Part shown: one piece after another, positions 51,535 to 60,164 of the stretch
Position numbering within the stretch: position 1 is the stretch's first letter
Layout of the letters: every line of letters begins with the position of its first letter
From: JAMHWF01 sp964371405
Lineage (GTDB): Bacteria; Pseudomonadota; Gammaproteobacteria; Burkholderiales; Burkholderiaceae_C
Reading direction: 5' to 3'
Assembly (NCBI GenBank): GCA_964371405.1
Contig: CAYJLV010000001.1
Coordinates: 283,212 to 347,211 of the forward strand
Length of the DNA: 64,000 bases
The notes under the pieces: generated by a model
Database searches by the model: none
What the model saw: the letters and a program-made list of their open reading frames with translations, nothing else
What the model was told of the DNA's origin: nothing
Position numbers and translations under genes: made by a program

Positions 51535-51707
51535 GATCGGCTCCTCGGCAAGTGCGGCCCGGGATCGGGTCCAAGGCTGCAGGATGCGGCGGCTTCGTTG
51601 GAATGACCGTTGACGCCATCGTTGGGCACGAGAAGGCGACTGGACCGTCCCAGCGCGGCCGGCGCGCGCCGGCGGCTGCGTCGAGCGATCGTCGAACGCG
51701 TTTGCGG

Positions 51708-51764
51708 CTAGGGCCTGTTCACACTACGGAGACCCGATGCGTCCGTAGTGTGAACAGGCCCTAG
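51708..51764. terminator. Long perfect hairpin (23-bp stem) at the GntR 3' end
   Basis: The left arm 51708-51730 (beginning CTAGGGCCTGTTCACAC) pairs exactly with 51742-51764 around an 11-nt loop, GACCCGATGCG. The GntR stop codon lies inside the right arm. The stem is longer than usual intrinsic terminators, lacks a T tract, and begins and ends with CTAG. It may be a dispersed palindromic repeat or a miniature mobile element acting as a terminator. Confidence 0.7.
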
Positions 51765-52486
51765 CGCGAGGCGGGGGCGTTCCAGCCGCCCGCGGCCTGC
51801 AGGTGGCGCAGGTAGCGCAGCCCGATGTAGGCGTGCTCGCGCATCAGGCCCTCGACGCGCGCTGCCTCGCCGCCTTCGAGCGCTTCGAATACGAGGCGGT
51901 GCTGCAGTTGCGCGATGCGCAGCTTCTCGTATTCCTTGTCGAGCGCGCCGCGGTCGACGGTGATCGAATCCGACGACGCGAACGGCAGCCGGTTGTTGCG
52001 GTCGATCGCGTCGGCGGCGACGCGGCTGTCGGTCGCGCCCGCGATCGTGCGGTGGAAACACTCGTTGAGGCGGCTCCACTCGCCGATGTCGTCGGCGTCG
52101 AGCCGGCCCTTGGACAGCACGCGCTCGCCGTCGTCGAGGCAGGCGGCGAGCCGGGCCCGCACCTCCGGGCTCATGCCGCGTTCAGCGAGGCGGCGCGCCG
52201 CCAGCCCTTCGAGCACGCTGCGCACTTCGACGGCGCAGCGTACGTCGGCTTCCGAGAACGCACGCACCGCATAGCCGCGCCGGCCGCTGCGCTCGAGCAG
52301 GCCCTCGTGTTCCAGTGTTCGCACCGCCAACCGCACCGGCATGCGCGAGACGCCCAGTTCCTCGGCCAGCGGCGCCTCGGCGAGGCGCTCGCCGGCCTTG
52401 TAGCGGCCGCTGACGATCAGGTTGCGCAGCGTCGCGACGACGCCGGCGGCAGGCTGCTCGGTCGTGGTAGGCATCGAGTCGTTCAT
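51761..52486 (-). CDS. GntR-family regulator (FadR/FCD type)
   Basis: A 241-residue regulator: winged helix (LAEELGVSRMPVRLAVRTLE) followed by an all-helical FCD ligand domain with metal-type residues (DIGEWSRLNECFHR, RNNRLP, QHRLVFEALEGG). Family members usually repress catabolic genes and respond to acids or sugars. The frame is open upstream, but homology begins at ATG 52486. It is 22 nt downstream of the amidohydrolase gene and is the last gene of the corrinoid locus strand run. Confidence 0.88.
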   Translation of the reverse strand: MNDSMPTTTEQPAAGVVATLRNLIVSGRYKAGERLAEAPLAEELGVSRMPVRLAVRTLEHEGLLERSGRRGYAVRAFSEADVRCAVEVRSVLEGLAARRLAERGMSPEVRARLAACLDDGERVLSKGRLDADDIGEWSRLNECFHRTIAGATDSRVAADAIDRNNRLPFASSDSITVDRGALDKEYEKLRIAQLQHRLVFEALEGGEAARVEGLMREHAYIGLRYLRHLQAAGGWNAPASR

Positions 52487-52508
52487 GGCGCGACTGTAGC
52501 GGCCCGAT

Positions 52509-53738
52509 TCAGGGTGCCGATTCCGCGAAGACACCGGACGGGCTGCCGGCCGACCACACGCGCAGCGGGCGGCGCAGTGCCTCGAAGGCGACGAAGGGCG
52601 ACGCGGGCAGCAGCACGGAGTCGAACGGCTCGCCGGCGGCCAGCAGCGGCGGCTGCCCGAAATGGCGCCGCGGCGCCGAGGTGGCGGCGGCGAGCACGGC
52701 GTCCGTCGGCAGCCCGGCTTCGCTGTAGCGCAGCAACTCGTCGGCGACGGCGCGTCCGTGCTCGACGCCCATGCTGCCGGCGTCGGTTCCTGCCAAGAGG
52801 GTGACACCCAGTTCGTGCGCAACGCGCAGGTGTTCGGCGTGGCTGTCGAGGATGCGGCGCAGGTTGCCCACCGTGTTGGCCGACCAGCCGACGGCCGACG
52901 GCTCGGCCCACTGGAAGTGGACCGGGCAGAAGGTCGGCGTCCAGGCGAGCCCGCGGTCGCGCATGCGCGCGAGGATGTCGCGGCTCATGAAGAAGCCGTG
53001 TTCGATCGAATCGACGCCGGCCTCGACGGCGACGGCGAGACCCTTGGCGCCGCTGCAGTGCGCCAGCAGCTTGCGGCCGGCGCCGTGCGCCGCGTCGACG
53101 GCGACGCGCGCCGCGGCGGCGTCGAACTGCGGCTCGTCGGTGACGGCGCCGGCGTCGAAGTCGATGATGCCGGTGAGGATCAGCTTGATCTCGTCGTTGT
53201 CGAGGGCCAGCCGCCGCACCGATTCGCGGATGCTCGCCGCGTCGTCGACGTCGGTCGCCATGAAGGCGCCGTAGCGCTTGGCGCGCTTGATGCCCAGGCC
53301 GCTCGAGCGCACCTGCGCGAGGCCGCTCGCCGGGCGGCGCGCCTCGTCGCGCACCAGATGGTTGATGCCGTGGCGGTCGCCGGCGTCGCGCACCCGCGTG
53401 ACGCCGCAGGCCAGCGACTGCCGGGCGCTGGCGCGCGCCGCGTCGGCGAGTTGTTCGACGCCTTGCTTCAGGTGCGCCGAGCGCACGCCGGCATCGGTCG
53501 GCGCGCCGTCGAGGAACAGGTGCACGTGCGCATCGACCAGCCCCGGCATCAGGAACGCGCCGCGCTCGACGCGCCAGCCCTGGGCGGCGAGCGCTTCGCC
53601 GTGGTCGCCGTCGGCGATGCAGGCGAGCCGGCCGTCCGCCACCTGCAGCGTCGTGCGGCCGCGCGCGTGGCGCACTTCGCCGTCGAACCATTCGTCGACG
53701 ACGAGCGCGAAGCGCGCCGGGCCTGCGGCTGCCGTCAT
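52509..53738 (-). CDS. Metal-dependent amidohydrolase
   Basis: A 409-residue protein of the amidohydrolase superfamily. PGLVDAHVHLFLDG gives the H-x-H metal ligands, KLLAHCSGAKGL and SIEHGFFMS provide later His ligands, and LLAGTDAGS the Asp. It resembles imidazolonepropionase/prolidase-like hydrolases; the substrate is unknown. It is 4 nt after the pterin methyltransferase gene and may process the substrate or product of the demethylation pathway. Confidence 0.85.
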   Translation of the reverse strand: MTAAAGPARFALVVDEWFDGEVRHARGRTTLQVADGRLACIADGDHGEALAAQGWRVERGAFLMPGLVDAHVHLFLDGAPTDAGVRSAHLKQGVEQLADAARASARQSLACGVTRVRDAGDRHGINHLVRDEARRPASGLAQVRSSGLGIKRAKRYGAFMATDVDDAASIRESVRRLALDNDEIKLILTGIIDFDAGAVTDEPQFDAAAARVAVDAAHGAGRKLLAHCSGAKGLAVAVEAGVDSIEHGFFMSRDILARMRDRGLAWTPTFCPVHFQWAEPSAVGWSANTVGNLRRILDSHAEHLRVAHELGVTLLAGTDAGSMGVEHGRAVADELLRYSEAGLPTDAVLAAATSAPRRHFGQPPLLAAGEPFDSVLLPASPFVAFEALRRPLRVWSAGSPSGVFAESAP

Positions 53739-53742
53739 CGCA

Positions 53743-54753
53743 TCAGGCCTTGTAGAACTTGCGCACCGCGCGCAACGCGTTGGTGCCGCTCTGTTCCAGG
53801 AAGTTGAGGTAGGTGGTGAGCACGTAGTGGTCGGGCGGCAGCGGCTCGTAGCGCCGCCACGGCGTGCCGAGCACGGTGTCGAAGCCGTGCGGGACGGCCA
53901 GCGTCAGGAAGGCGCATTCGAGCGCGTGCTTGAGGTCCGAGCCGTCGGCGGCCTTGGGCGGCATCTGCTGGCCGATGTTGGACAGCCCGCCCATCATGTG
54001 CACGCCCGCGAGCGCCGGGTCCGCGCCGATGCGCATGATGGCGTCGAGCGTGCTGCGGTTCAGCCGCTCGGTGTCGGCAATGATGGCGCTGACCGACATG
54101 TCGATGAAGACGTCGTCGGCCGCGAGCCCGTGCTGCTCGATCAGGCGCAGCGCGCCGCGCCGCGCCGTGGCGTGGATCTCGTCGGCCGTCTTGTTGCCCA
54201 GCGCCTTGCCGTCCTCGACGCGCTCGCTGGCCATCAGGATCACCTTGAAGCGGAACTCGCCGTACAGCTCCATCAGGTCCCAGCGGTGCTCGGTGATCGA
54301 GTTGACGATCGGCAGCCGGCCGCCGGCCTTCGCCGTGTCGTAGGCCTCGAGGCAGGCGCGCTGCACCTTCTTGCTCGGGAAGTCGAACGACAGCGGCACG
54401 CTGGTCACTTCCTGGATCGCGCGGATCACGGTCGCCATCCACTGCGGCTCCGTCATCGCGCGCGCGCCGACGTTGACGTTGAGCCAGCTCGCGCCGGCCT
54501 CGGCCTGCTTGACGGCCAGCGCCTGGATGCCGGCGAGGTCCTGCTCGTCGAACAGCGCCTTCGTGCTCTTGAAGCCCGGGTTGATGCGCTCGCCGATGAT
54601 TCGGATGGGGAATGACGGCCCCTCGTCCGACGGGTACGTCGGCCGATCCCCAGGGGCCAGAAAGGGCCCCTTCGTGGCCCTTGGGATCGCGGGCCGGCTT
54701 GGGGCGGCCCGGCGCTCGGCTCGCGGCGCGCTGGTTGAGGTGTCGTCTTTCAT
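53743..54753 (-). CDS. Methyltetrahydrofolate:corrinoid methyltransferase-like (pterin-binding) protein
   Basis: 336 residues. After a variable Ala/Arg/Pro-rich N-terminus (about 45 residues) comes a DHPS/MeTr-type TIM barrel: IRIIGERINPGFKSTK, ASWLNVNVGARAM, VPLSFDFPS, PIVNSI, ASERVED and VFIDMSVS. These bind the pterin of tetrahydrofolate. In corrinoid pathways this enzyme moves the methyl group from the corrinoid protein to tetrahydrofolate. The start overlaps the stop of the activase (ATGA). Confidence 0.88.
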   Translation of the reverse strand: MKDDTSTSAPRAERRAAPSRPAIPRATKGPFLAPGDRPTYPSDEGPSFPIRIIGERINPGFKSTKALFDEQDLAGIQALAVKQAEAGASWLNVNVGARAMTEPQWMATVIRAIQEVTSVPLSFDFPSKKVQRACLEAYDTAKAGGRLPIVNSITEHRWDLMELYGEFRFKVILMASERVEDGKALGNKTADEIHATARRGALRLIEQHGLAADDVFIDMSVSAIIADTERLNRSTLDAIMRIGADPALAGVHMMGGLSNIGQQMPPKAADGSDLKHALECAFLTLAVPHGFDTVLGTPWRRYEPLPPDHYVLTTYLNFLEQSGTNALRAVRKFYKA

Positions 54754-56618
54754 GCGGCGAATCCGATGTGTTGAAGGAAGGTCTTCTGGAAGTCGCTGCG
54801 CGAGCTGAGCTCGACGTAGCGGCACTGGCGGGCGATCTCGGCGGCGCGCGCACGGCGCTCGCGCGAGGCCAGCATCTGCTGCACGCCGAGCCCGGCGGCA
54901 TTGCCGACCTGCTGGAAGCGCTCGCGCGGCAGCGGCGGCAGCAGGCCGATCGCGATGCAGGCCTCGATGCCGATGTAGGCGCCGAACGCGCCGGCGACGA
55001 TGAAGCGGTCGATCTGCAGCTCGTCCATCCCGGCCTCGGCGGCGAGCATCTTCACGCCGGTGCGGATCGCCGACTTGGCGAGCTGCACGGCGCGCACGTC
55101 GTGCTGCGTGAAGCGCACCGCGGGGATCAGGCGGCGGCGTTCCTCGGCTTCGTCGGCCAGGGTGATGCAGCGCACGCCGTCGGCGTCGCCGATCGCCGCA
55201 TGGCGGCCGGCGACGATGCGCCCGCGCGCGTCGATCCACCCGGCCTGCACGAAAGCCGCCAGCGCATCGAGCACGCCCGAGCCGCACAGGCCCACCGGCC
55301 GGCCGCCGCCGATGACCTGCAGCTGCAGCTCCCCCTCCTCGATGCGCACACGCTCGATCGCGCCTTCGGCCGCGCGCATGCCGCTGCCGATGTGCCCGCC
55401 CTCCAGGGCCGGACCGGAGGGCGAGGAGGTCGATGCGATGCGGACGCTGTTGCCGGCCCGGCGCACGAGGCTGATCTCCGTGTTCGTGCCGATGTCCATG
55501 ACCAGCGTCGCGCCGGGCTGGAGCCAGTGCGGCTCGGTCGCCAGCATCGTCGCGACGTGATCGCCGCCGACGAAGCCGCCGATCGACGGCGCGAGATGCA
55601 GCTTCGCGCCGGCATCGACCTTCAGCCCGAGCCGGGCGGCATGCACGTCGAGCGCCTCGCTGGCGGCGGCCACGAACGGCGCGCGGCCGAGCTGCGCCAC
55701 CGGCCAGCCGGCGAGCAGGTGCTGCATCGCCGTGTTGCCGGCCACCACCACGTCGGCGATGTCGTCGACCGACGCGCCCACCGCGCGGGTCAGGTCATGC
55801 GCCAGCGCATCGATGACCTGCACCGCGGCACGGCGCAGTTGCCCGGCCGCATCGGCCACGGTGATCGCGTGATTGATGCGGCTGATCAGGTCCGCCCCCC
55901 AGGCGACCTGCGGGTTCTCGAGTCCCAGGCTTGCAAGGCGCCGCCCGCTGGCCAGATCGATCAGGAACGCGGCGGCATTGGTCGTGCCGAGGTCCACCGC
56001 CAGACCGAGCAGCGGTGCGCCGGGCCGCGCGAAGCCGCCGATGACGGGGCGCTGGCCGGCCGGCGCATGCTGCAGCCGGGCCTGCACGCACCAGCCGTGC
56101 CGGCGCAGCAGGCCGGGCAGCGCCGCGACGGCCGATGCGTCGATGCAGGGCGGCGCCGAGGCCGAGGGCAGGGCAGCGATCGCGGCGCGCACCCGGTCGC
56201 CGTCGCTCGCCAGGTCCTGCAGCGTGGCGGGCGGTACGGTCAGCTCGATCGCGGCGATGCCGGGGTCGAACGGCAGCGCCTCGCCCGCGCCGCCCGTGCT
56301 GACATCGGCGCGAACCACCGGCGCCAGCGAGCGCGGCGCCAGTTCCACGGCGAGGTTCGAGCGCGGCTGCACGCAACAGGAGCGCAGCCACTTCTTGTGG
56401 GGGTCTTCGCCGTCGCGATGCACGCGCCCTTCGGTCACGCGCACCATGCATGAGCCGCAGTGGCCGCGCCCGCCGCAGGCGCCGACGATGCGCAGCCCGG
56501 CGCGGCGCGCCGCCGCGAACAGTGTCTCGTCCTCGCGGCACTCGATGCTGCGATCGAGCGCCGGAACGTCGACCCGGTGGATCGCGGCGCGCGCGGGCCC
56601 GGCAGCAGCGTCCGTCAT
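54750..56618 (-). CDS. Corrinoid activation protein (2Fe-2S / ASKHA, DUF4445 family)
   Basis: 622 residues. An N-terminal plant-type ferredoxin domain has C48-x5-C54-x2-C57 and C81 or C82 (GACGGRGHCGSCMV ... SCC). The C-terminal part is an ASKHA ATPase of the DUF4445 family, with GLAVDLGTTNAAAF, VVAGNTAMQHLLAG, VMDIGTNTEISL and GAFGAYIGIEA. Such proteins (RamA/RACE type) reduce Co(II) corrinoid back to active Co(I) using ATP. ATG 56618 overlaps the stop of the upstream gene. Confidence 0.9.
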   Translation of the reverse strand: MTDAAAGPARAAIHRVDVPALDRSIECREDETLFAAARRAGLRIVGACGGRGHCGSCMVRVTEGRVHRDGEDPHKKWLRSCCVQPRSNLAVELAPRSLAPVVRADVSTGGAGEALPFDPGIAAIELTVPPATLQDLASDGDRVRAAIAALPSASAPPCIDASAVAALPGLLRRHGWCVQARLQHAPAGQRPVIGGFARPGAPLLGLAVDLGTTNAAAFLIDLASGRRLASLGLENPQVAWGADLISRINHAITVADAAGQLRRAAVQVIDALAHDLTRAVGASVDDIADVVVAGNTAMQHLLAGWPVAQLGRAPFVAAASEALDVHAARLGLKVDAGAKLHLAPSIGGFVGGDHVATMLATEPHWLQPGATLVMDIGTNTEISLVRRAGNSVRIASTSSPSGPALEGGHIGSGMRAAEGAIERVRIEEGELQLQVIGGGRPVGLCGSGVLDALAAFVQAGWIDARGRIVAGRHAAIGDADGVRCITLADEAEERRRLIPAVRFTQHDVRAVQLAKSAIRTGVKMLAAEAGMDELQIDRFIVAGAFGAYIGIEACIAIGLLPPLPRERFQQVGNAAGLGVQQMLASRERRARAAEIARQCRYVELSSRSDFQKTFLQHIGFAA

Positions 56619-57337
56619 GGCGCCGCCTGCAGCGCGGAGGCGGCGGGAGCGGACCGGTACGCAGGATCGTTGACCAGCGCGCAGCGCTCGCGCCTGCGGC
56701 AGCCGTCGCAGCGCGACCAGGTCTGAAGCGGCAGGTCCAGACCCACGCCTTGCACGATGGAGGTGGACTTGGTCGGGTTCAGCATCAGCGTCGAGGTCAG
56801 GCGCACGTCGATGGCCGAGGCGCCGGCCAGTTCGAGCACCGTCGGGTGCGAGTCGAGATCCAGGCCCGGATCCCCGGCGCGCAGCTCGCCGGCCACGCCG
56901 AGGCCCTGCCGGGCCAGCGTCGCGGCGATCCGGTCCTGCACGCGGCGCGACAGCGCGAAGAGCAGTTCGTTGGCCACCCCGTCCAGCGCCAGCGCGAGCG
57001 AAGCCTGGCGCGCCGCGAACAGGGCATCGATGCGCTGCGTGAGGGTGGCGCCGAGGGTCAGCACCGCGCACGCCACGCCGGTGAGCCGGCCGCTCGCCGG
57101 CACGAGCCAGGGCGCGTGCAGCCGGCCGCCTTCGAGCTCGAGCCAGCCGTCCGCGTCGGGCTCGCGGCGCAGCGGCGCGACGCGCCAGCAGGCCCGTGTT
57201 GCGAGCAGATCGTCGTCGCGGACGATCGACAGGGCGCGCCGTCGCAACTCGACCAGCCGGTCGCGCCGCGACACGGCTGCCGGCACCCGACCCTGCTCGA
57301 CGTCTCGAAGGACGTCGATGCCTTGCATCAGCTTCAC
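56615..57337 (-). CDS. MetH activation-domain-like protein with C-terminal Cys cluster
   Basis: 240 residues resembling the vitamin B12-dependent methionine synthase activation domain (ACAVLTLGATLTQRIDALFA, LMLNPTKSTSIVQGVGLDL). The end has C-x2-C-x5-C (RCDGCRRRERC), suggesting an Fe-S or zinc site. Stand-alone relatives accompany corrinoid demethylases and probably help reductive reactivation. It is 10 nt after the corrinoid protein gene and overlaps the activase start. Confidence 0.82.
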   Translation of the reverse strand: MKLMQGIDVLRDVEQGRVPAAVSRRDRLVELRRRALSIVRDDDLLATRACWRVAPLRREPDADGWLELEGGRLHAPWLVPASGRLTGVACAVLTLGATLTQRIDALFAARQASLALALDGVANELLFALSRRVQDRIAATLARQGLGVAGELRAGDPGLDLDSHPTVLELAGASAIDVRLTSTLMLNPTKSTSIVQGVGLDLPLQTWSRCDGCRRRERCALVNDPAYRSAPAASALQAAP

Positions 57338-57347
57338 GTCGCGCTCG

Positions 57348-58010
57348 TCAGGCCGCGACGCCCATCCAGCCGCGGCACAGGCCGACCGCCTCGACGGCGT
57401 TGACGCCGAAGGCGTCGGCCCCGGTGTAGGCGCGCACCGTGTCGTCGATCTGGCCGCCGCCGATCATCACCTTGAAGCGCTCGCGCAGGCCGCGCTCGTC
57501 GAAGGCGGCGATCGTCTCCTTCATCGAGTCGAAGGCCAGCGTGAGGAACCCCGACAGCGCGACGACGTCGGGCTTGTAGGCCTCGATCTCGTCGATGAAC
57601 TTCTGCACCGGCACGTCGATGCCGATGTCCTTGACCTCGAAGCCGTTGATGTCGAGCATGAAGGTGACGATGTTCTTGCCGATGTCGTGCAGGTCGCCGT
57701 GCACCGTGCCGATCAGCACGCGGCCGTGCGTCGCAGCGGCACCACCGCCGGCCTGCTTGATCAGCGGCTTGGCGACGGCGCCGATCGTGTCGAGCATCTC
57801 GCCGGCGAGCACGAGTTCGGGCAGGAAATACTCGCCCTCCTCGAAGCGCTTGCCCACGATGTCCATCGCGGCGCGGCACAGCCCGAGCACGCGCATCGGG
57901 TCGACTTTGTCCTCCAGCAGCATGCGGTTGGCCAGCGCCAGCGCATCGTCCTCGTTCATGTCGGCCAGCCAGTCGATCAGTTGCTTCTCGTCGTCGGTCA
58001 TTTCGCTCAT
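57348..58010 (-). CDS. Methyl-carrying corrinoid protein
   Basis: A 220-residue protein with a helical cap (about 1-90, EEGEYFLPELVLAGEML) and a Rossmann cobalamin domain. The His-on motif D106-L-H108-D-I-G111 (GTVHGDLHDIGKN), then LSGFLTLAFDSM and VMIGGGQI, is diagnostic. H108 should be the lower cobalt ligand. This is the methyl shuttle between the substrate methyltransferase and the pterin methyltransferase. Confidence 0.93.
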   Translation of the reverse strand: MSEMTDDEKQLIDWLADMNEDDALALANRMLLEDKVDPMRVLGLCRAAMDIVGKRFEEGEYFLPELVLAGEMLDTIGAVAKPLIKQAGGGAAATHGRVLIGTVHGDLHDIGKNIVTFMLDINGFEVKDIGIDVPVQKFIDEIEAYKPDVVALSGFLTLAFDSMKETIAAFDERGLRERFKVMIGGGQIDDTVRAYTGADAFGVNAVEAVGLCRGWMGVAA

Positions 58011-58085
58011 GGAATCCGCCTACTGCGCTTCGGGAATCGATAGGTCACCGGTGCATATGCGGCCGGGTTGCAGCCGCGCGCCAAC

Positions 58086-59351
58086 TCAAGCAGCGTACTT
58101 CCGCGCAGCCTTGAACATCGCGTGAACGTTCTCGACCGGCGTCTCGTCCGGGATGCCGAAGGCGGTGTCGAGAATGAGGCTGCCTCCCTTGTTCCAGACG
58201 TTGTCGACCAGGCGCTTGACCGCAGCATCCACTTCGTGCGGTTGACCGGTTGTCATCATCGACGGCGACAGGTTCCCGCGAAGCGCAACGACGTCGCCCA
58301 GCACCTCGAACGCCTTCACCATGTCAGTGCGCTCGAACCAGTAGATGCACTTGCCTGCCGGGATGTCCTTGATGATTTCGAGCCGCTTCGTACAGTCGGA
58401 CTCCCACATGGGCATGGGAATGATGTCGGCCTCGATCAGCTCCACCATCATTTGCCTGAAAGACGGCCACCAGAAGTCACGGAACTGCTTCTCGGACATG
58501 AAGGCATCCGGCGCCCAGTGAATCGGAATCATCACGATAGGATTGCCAGCGGCTTTGGCATTGTCAATCGTGATCGACACGAGGTTGCGCCGGATCATGT
58601 CGATGGTTTCCAGCAGCTTGTCCTTGTGTCGGAACAGGTCCTTCATCATCCCGGTGGCACCGCGGAAGTAGTCGGCGATCACGTCGTAGGGCGCGCCCGA
58701 GTTGCCACCGTTCATGATGGGGAATCCTAGTCCGGCGATCCGCTTGTTCCATTGGGCCGAGTGCGACACGAAGCGGTCGACTTCTTCCGCTGCAGCGAAG
58801 ACGCGCAGCATGGCTTTCTGCAATTCTGGATTCGCGAACGCACGCAAGCCGGTGATGGCGCGAATGAACACTGAACCTGGCAAGACCGGAAAGTGCTCAA
58901 ATCCTTCGAAGGCACCGAAGATCCGCGGCAGGTAGCGGTTCAGGTAGAAGCCCGTCGGGTCGCGCAACAGGGCGGCATACTCCTCCGCGGGCATGTACTC
59001 CCGGTCGAGATATTGGTAGGGCTTGTTGTCCTGCACCCCATGGCCAGGCCACTGCAACTGCTTGAAGTCCACCGCGTCGAACACACGACCCAATGCCGTC
59101 GCACCGATGAGCGGAGCTACGGCGTCTGGTTCAAACTCCAGAACCGCTCGCTCGGCGATGTCCTTGGTCTTTTCGTAGTCGTACATCAGCTCCTTGAAGC
59201 TGACGCCGCCGTACTTCGCGAGCCAGAAGGTGCAATACATGGCGACCGGCATGCGATCAGGCTGCTTGAGTGCCACGCAGTCCAGGATGCGCTGCCAGCG
59301 CTTGTCGTGCACCGCCTTGTTATCGGTACTTTCAAGTGCGGTGGTACTCAT
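58086..59351 (-). CDS. UroD-family corrinoid methyltransferase (substrate demethylase)
   Basis: A 421-residue member of the uroporphyrinogen decarboxylase/MtaA-CmuA family, longer than true HemE. It has RWQRILDCVALKQPDRMPV, FDAVDF and the terminal LGDVVALRGNLS block. The usual zinc motif H-x-C is H278-W-A280 here; E317 and C320 (WESDC) are other candidate ligands. It lies 75 nt upstream of the corrinoid protein gene, so it most likely demethylates a small substrate and methylates that protein. Codon third positions contain more A/T than in the genes on its left. The demethylated compound is unknown. Confidence 0.82.
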   Translation of the reverse strand: MSTTALESTDNKAVHDKRWQRILDCVALKQPDRMPVAMYCTFWLAKYGGVSFKELMYDYEKTKDIAERAVLEFEPDAVAPLIGATALGRVFDAVDFKQLQWPGHGVQDNKPYQYLDREYMPAEEYAALLRDPTGFYLNRYLPRIFGAFEGFEHFPVLPGSVFIRAITGLRAFANPELQKAMLRVFAAAEEVDRFVSHSAQWNKRIAGLGFPIMNGGNSGAPYDVIADYFRGATGMMKDLFRHKDKLLETIDMIRRNLVSITIDNAKAAGNPIVMIPIHWAPDAFMSEKQFRDFWWPSFRQMMVELIEADIIPMPMWESDCTKRLEIIKDIPAGKCIYWFERTDMVKAFEVLGDVVALRGNLSPSMMTTGQPHEVDAAVKRLVDNVWNKGGSLILDTAFGIPDETPVENVHAMFKAARKYAA

Positions 59352-59429
59352 ACTGTCGCTCCGTTTCTTCCTGCATGACGACGCGACGCCCCGGCGGCAC
59401 GCCAGTCCAACTCAAGCCCGTTCGCATCA

Positions 59430-60164
59430 CTAGACACCCAAATACCGATGCTGCAACTCCGGGCTGTCGCTGAATTCCGTCGACGTGCCGTGCCATACGA
59501 CACGGCCCTTTTCGAGGATGTAATGGCGATCTGCCACGGAGCCGAGTTGCACGATGTGCTTGTCGATGACAAGCATCGATCGACCTTCGCGTTTCAGATG
59601 TCCTACGCATTTCCAGATCTCATCGCGGATCAAGGGAGCCAGACCCTCGGTCGCCTCGTCCAGGATCAGGAGATCGGGATTGGTCATCAGCGCGCGGCCG
59701 ATGGCGAGCATCTGCTGTTCACCGCCGGACAAACTCGATCCGAGGTGCAGGCGCCGCTCCTTCAATCGCGGAAAGGCTCCATAAACCTTTGCCAAGTCCC
59801 ATTGAGCGGGTCGATCGTGCTTCGGTCTCGCAGTCGCCTTGAGGTTTTCCTCCACGGTAAGTAGCGGAAAGATCTGCCGGCCTTCCGGAACCAAGCCGAT
59901 GCCCAATCGCGCGATCGCATGAGGCCGGAGACAGCGTAACGCGACGCCCTGGTACTGGATCACACCCTCTGCCGCGGTAACCAGGCCGAAGATCGAACGT
60001 ACCGTTGTCGACTTGCCCATTCCGTTTCGGCCGAGCAAACCGACGACCTCGCCATCGTTGACGGTCAGCGAAACGCCGAAGAGCGCTTGGCTCGCGCCAT
60101 AGAAAGACACGACGTCCTCAAGCTGCAACAAGGTGGTTGTCTCCCAGGTAGGCGCGCCTGACAT
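59430..60164 (-). CDS. livF: LIV-type ABC transporter ATPase, LivF-like
   Basis: 244 residues from ATG 60164. Walker A is GRNGMGKS, the signature LSGGEQQMLAIGRAL and Walker B LLILDEATEGL. This order and the EGRQIFPLLTVEENL segment mark LivF. ATG 60164 overlaps livG by 47 nt; a TTG at 60131 with a GGGAG site gives the more usual LivF start and is a real alternative. It forms the ATPase pair with LivG. Confidence 0.85.
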   Translation of the reverse strand: MSGAPTWETTTLLQLEDVVSFYGASQALFGVSLTVNDGEVVGLLGRNGMGKSTTVRSIFGLVTAAEGVIQYQGVALRCLRPHAIARLGIGLVPEGRQIFPLLTVEENLKATARPKHDRPAQWDLAKVYGAFPRLKERRLHLGSSLSGGEQQMLAIGRALMTNPDLLILDEATEGLAPLIRDEIWKCVGHLKREGRSMLVIDKHIVQLGSVADRHYILEKGRVVWHGTSTEFSDSPELQHRYLGV

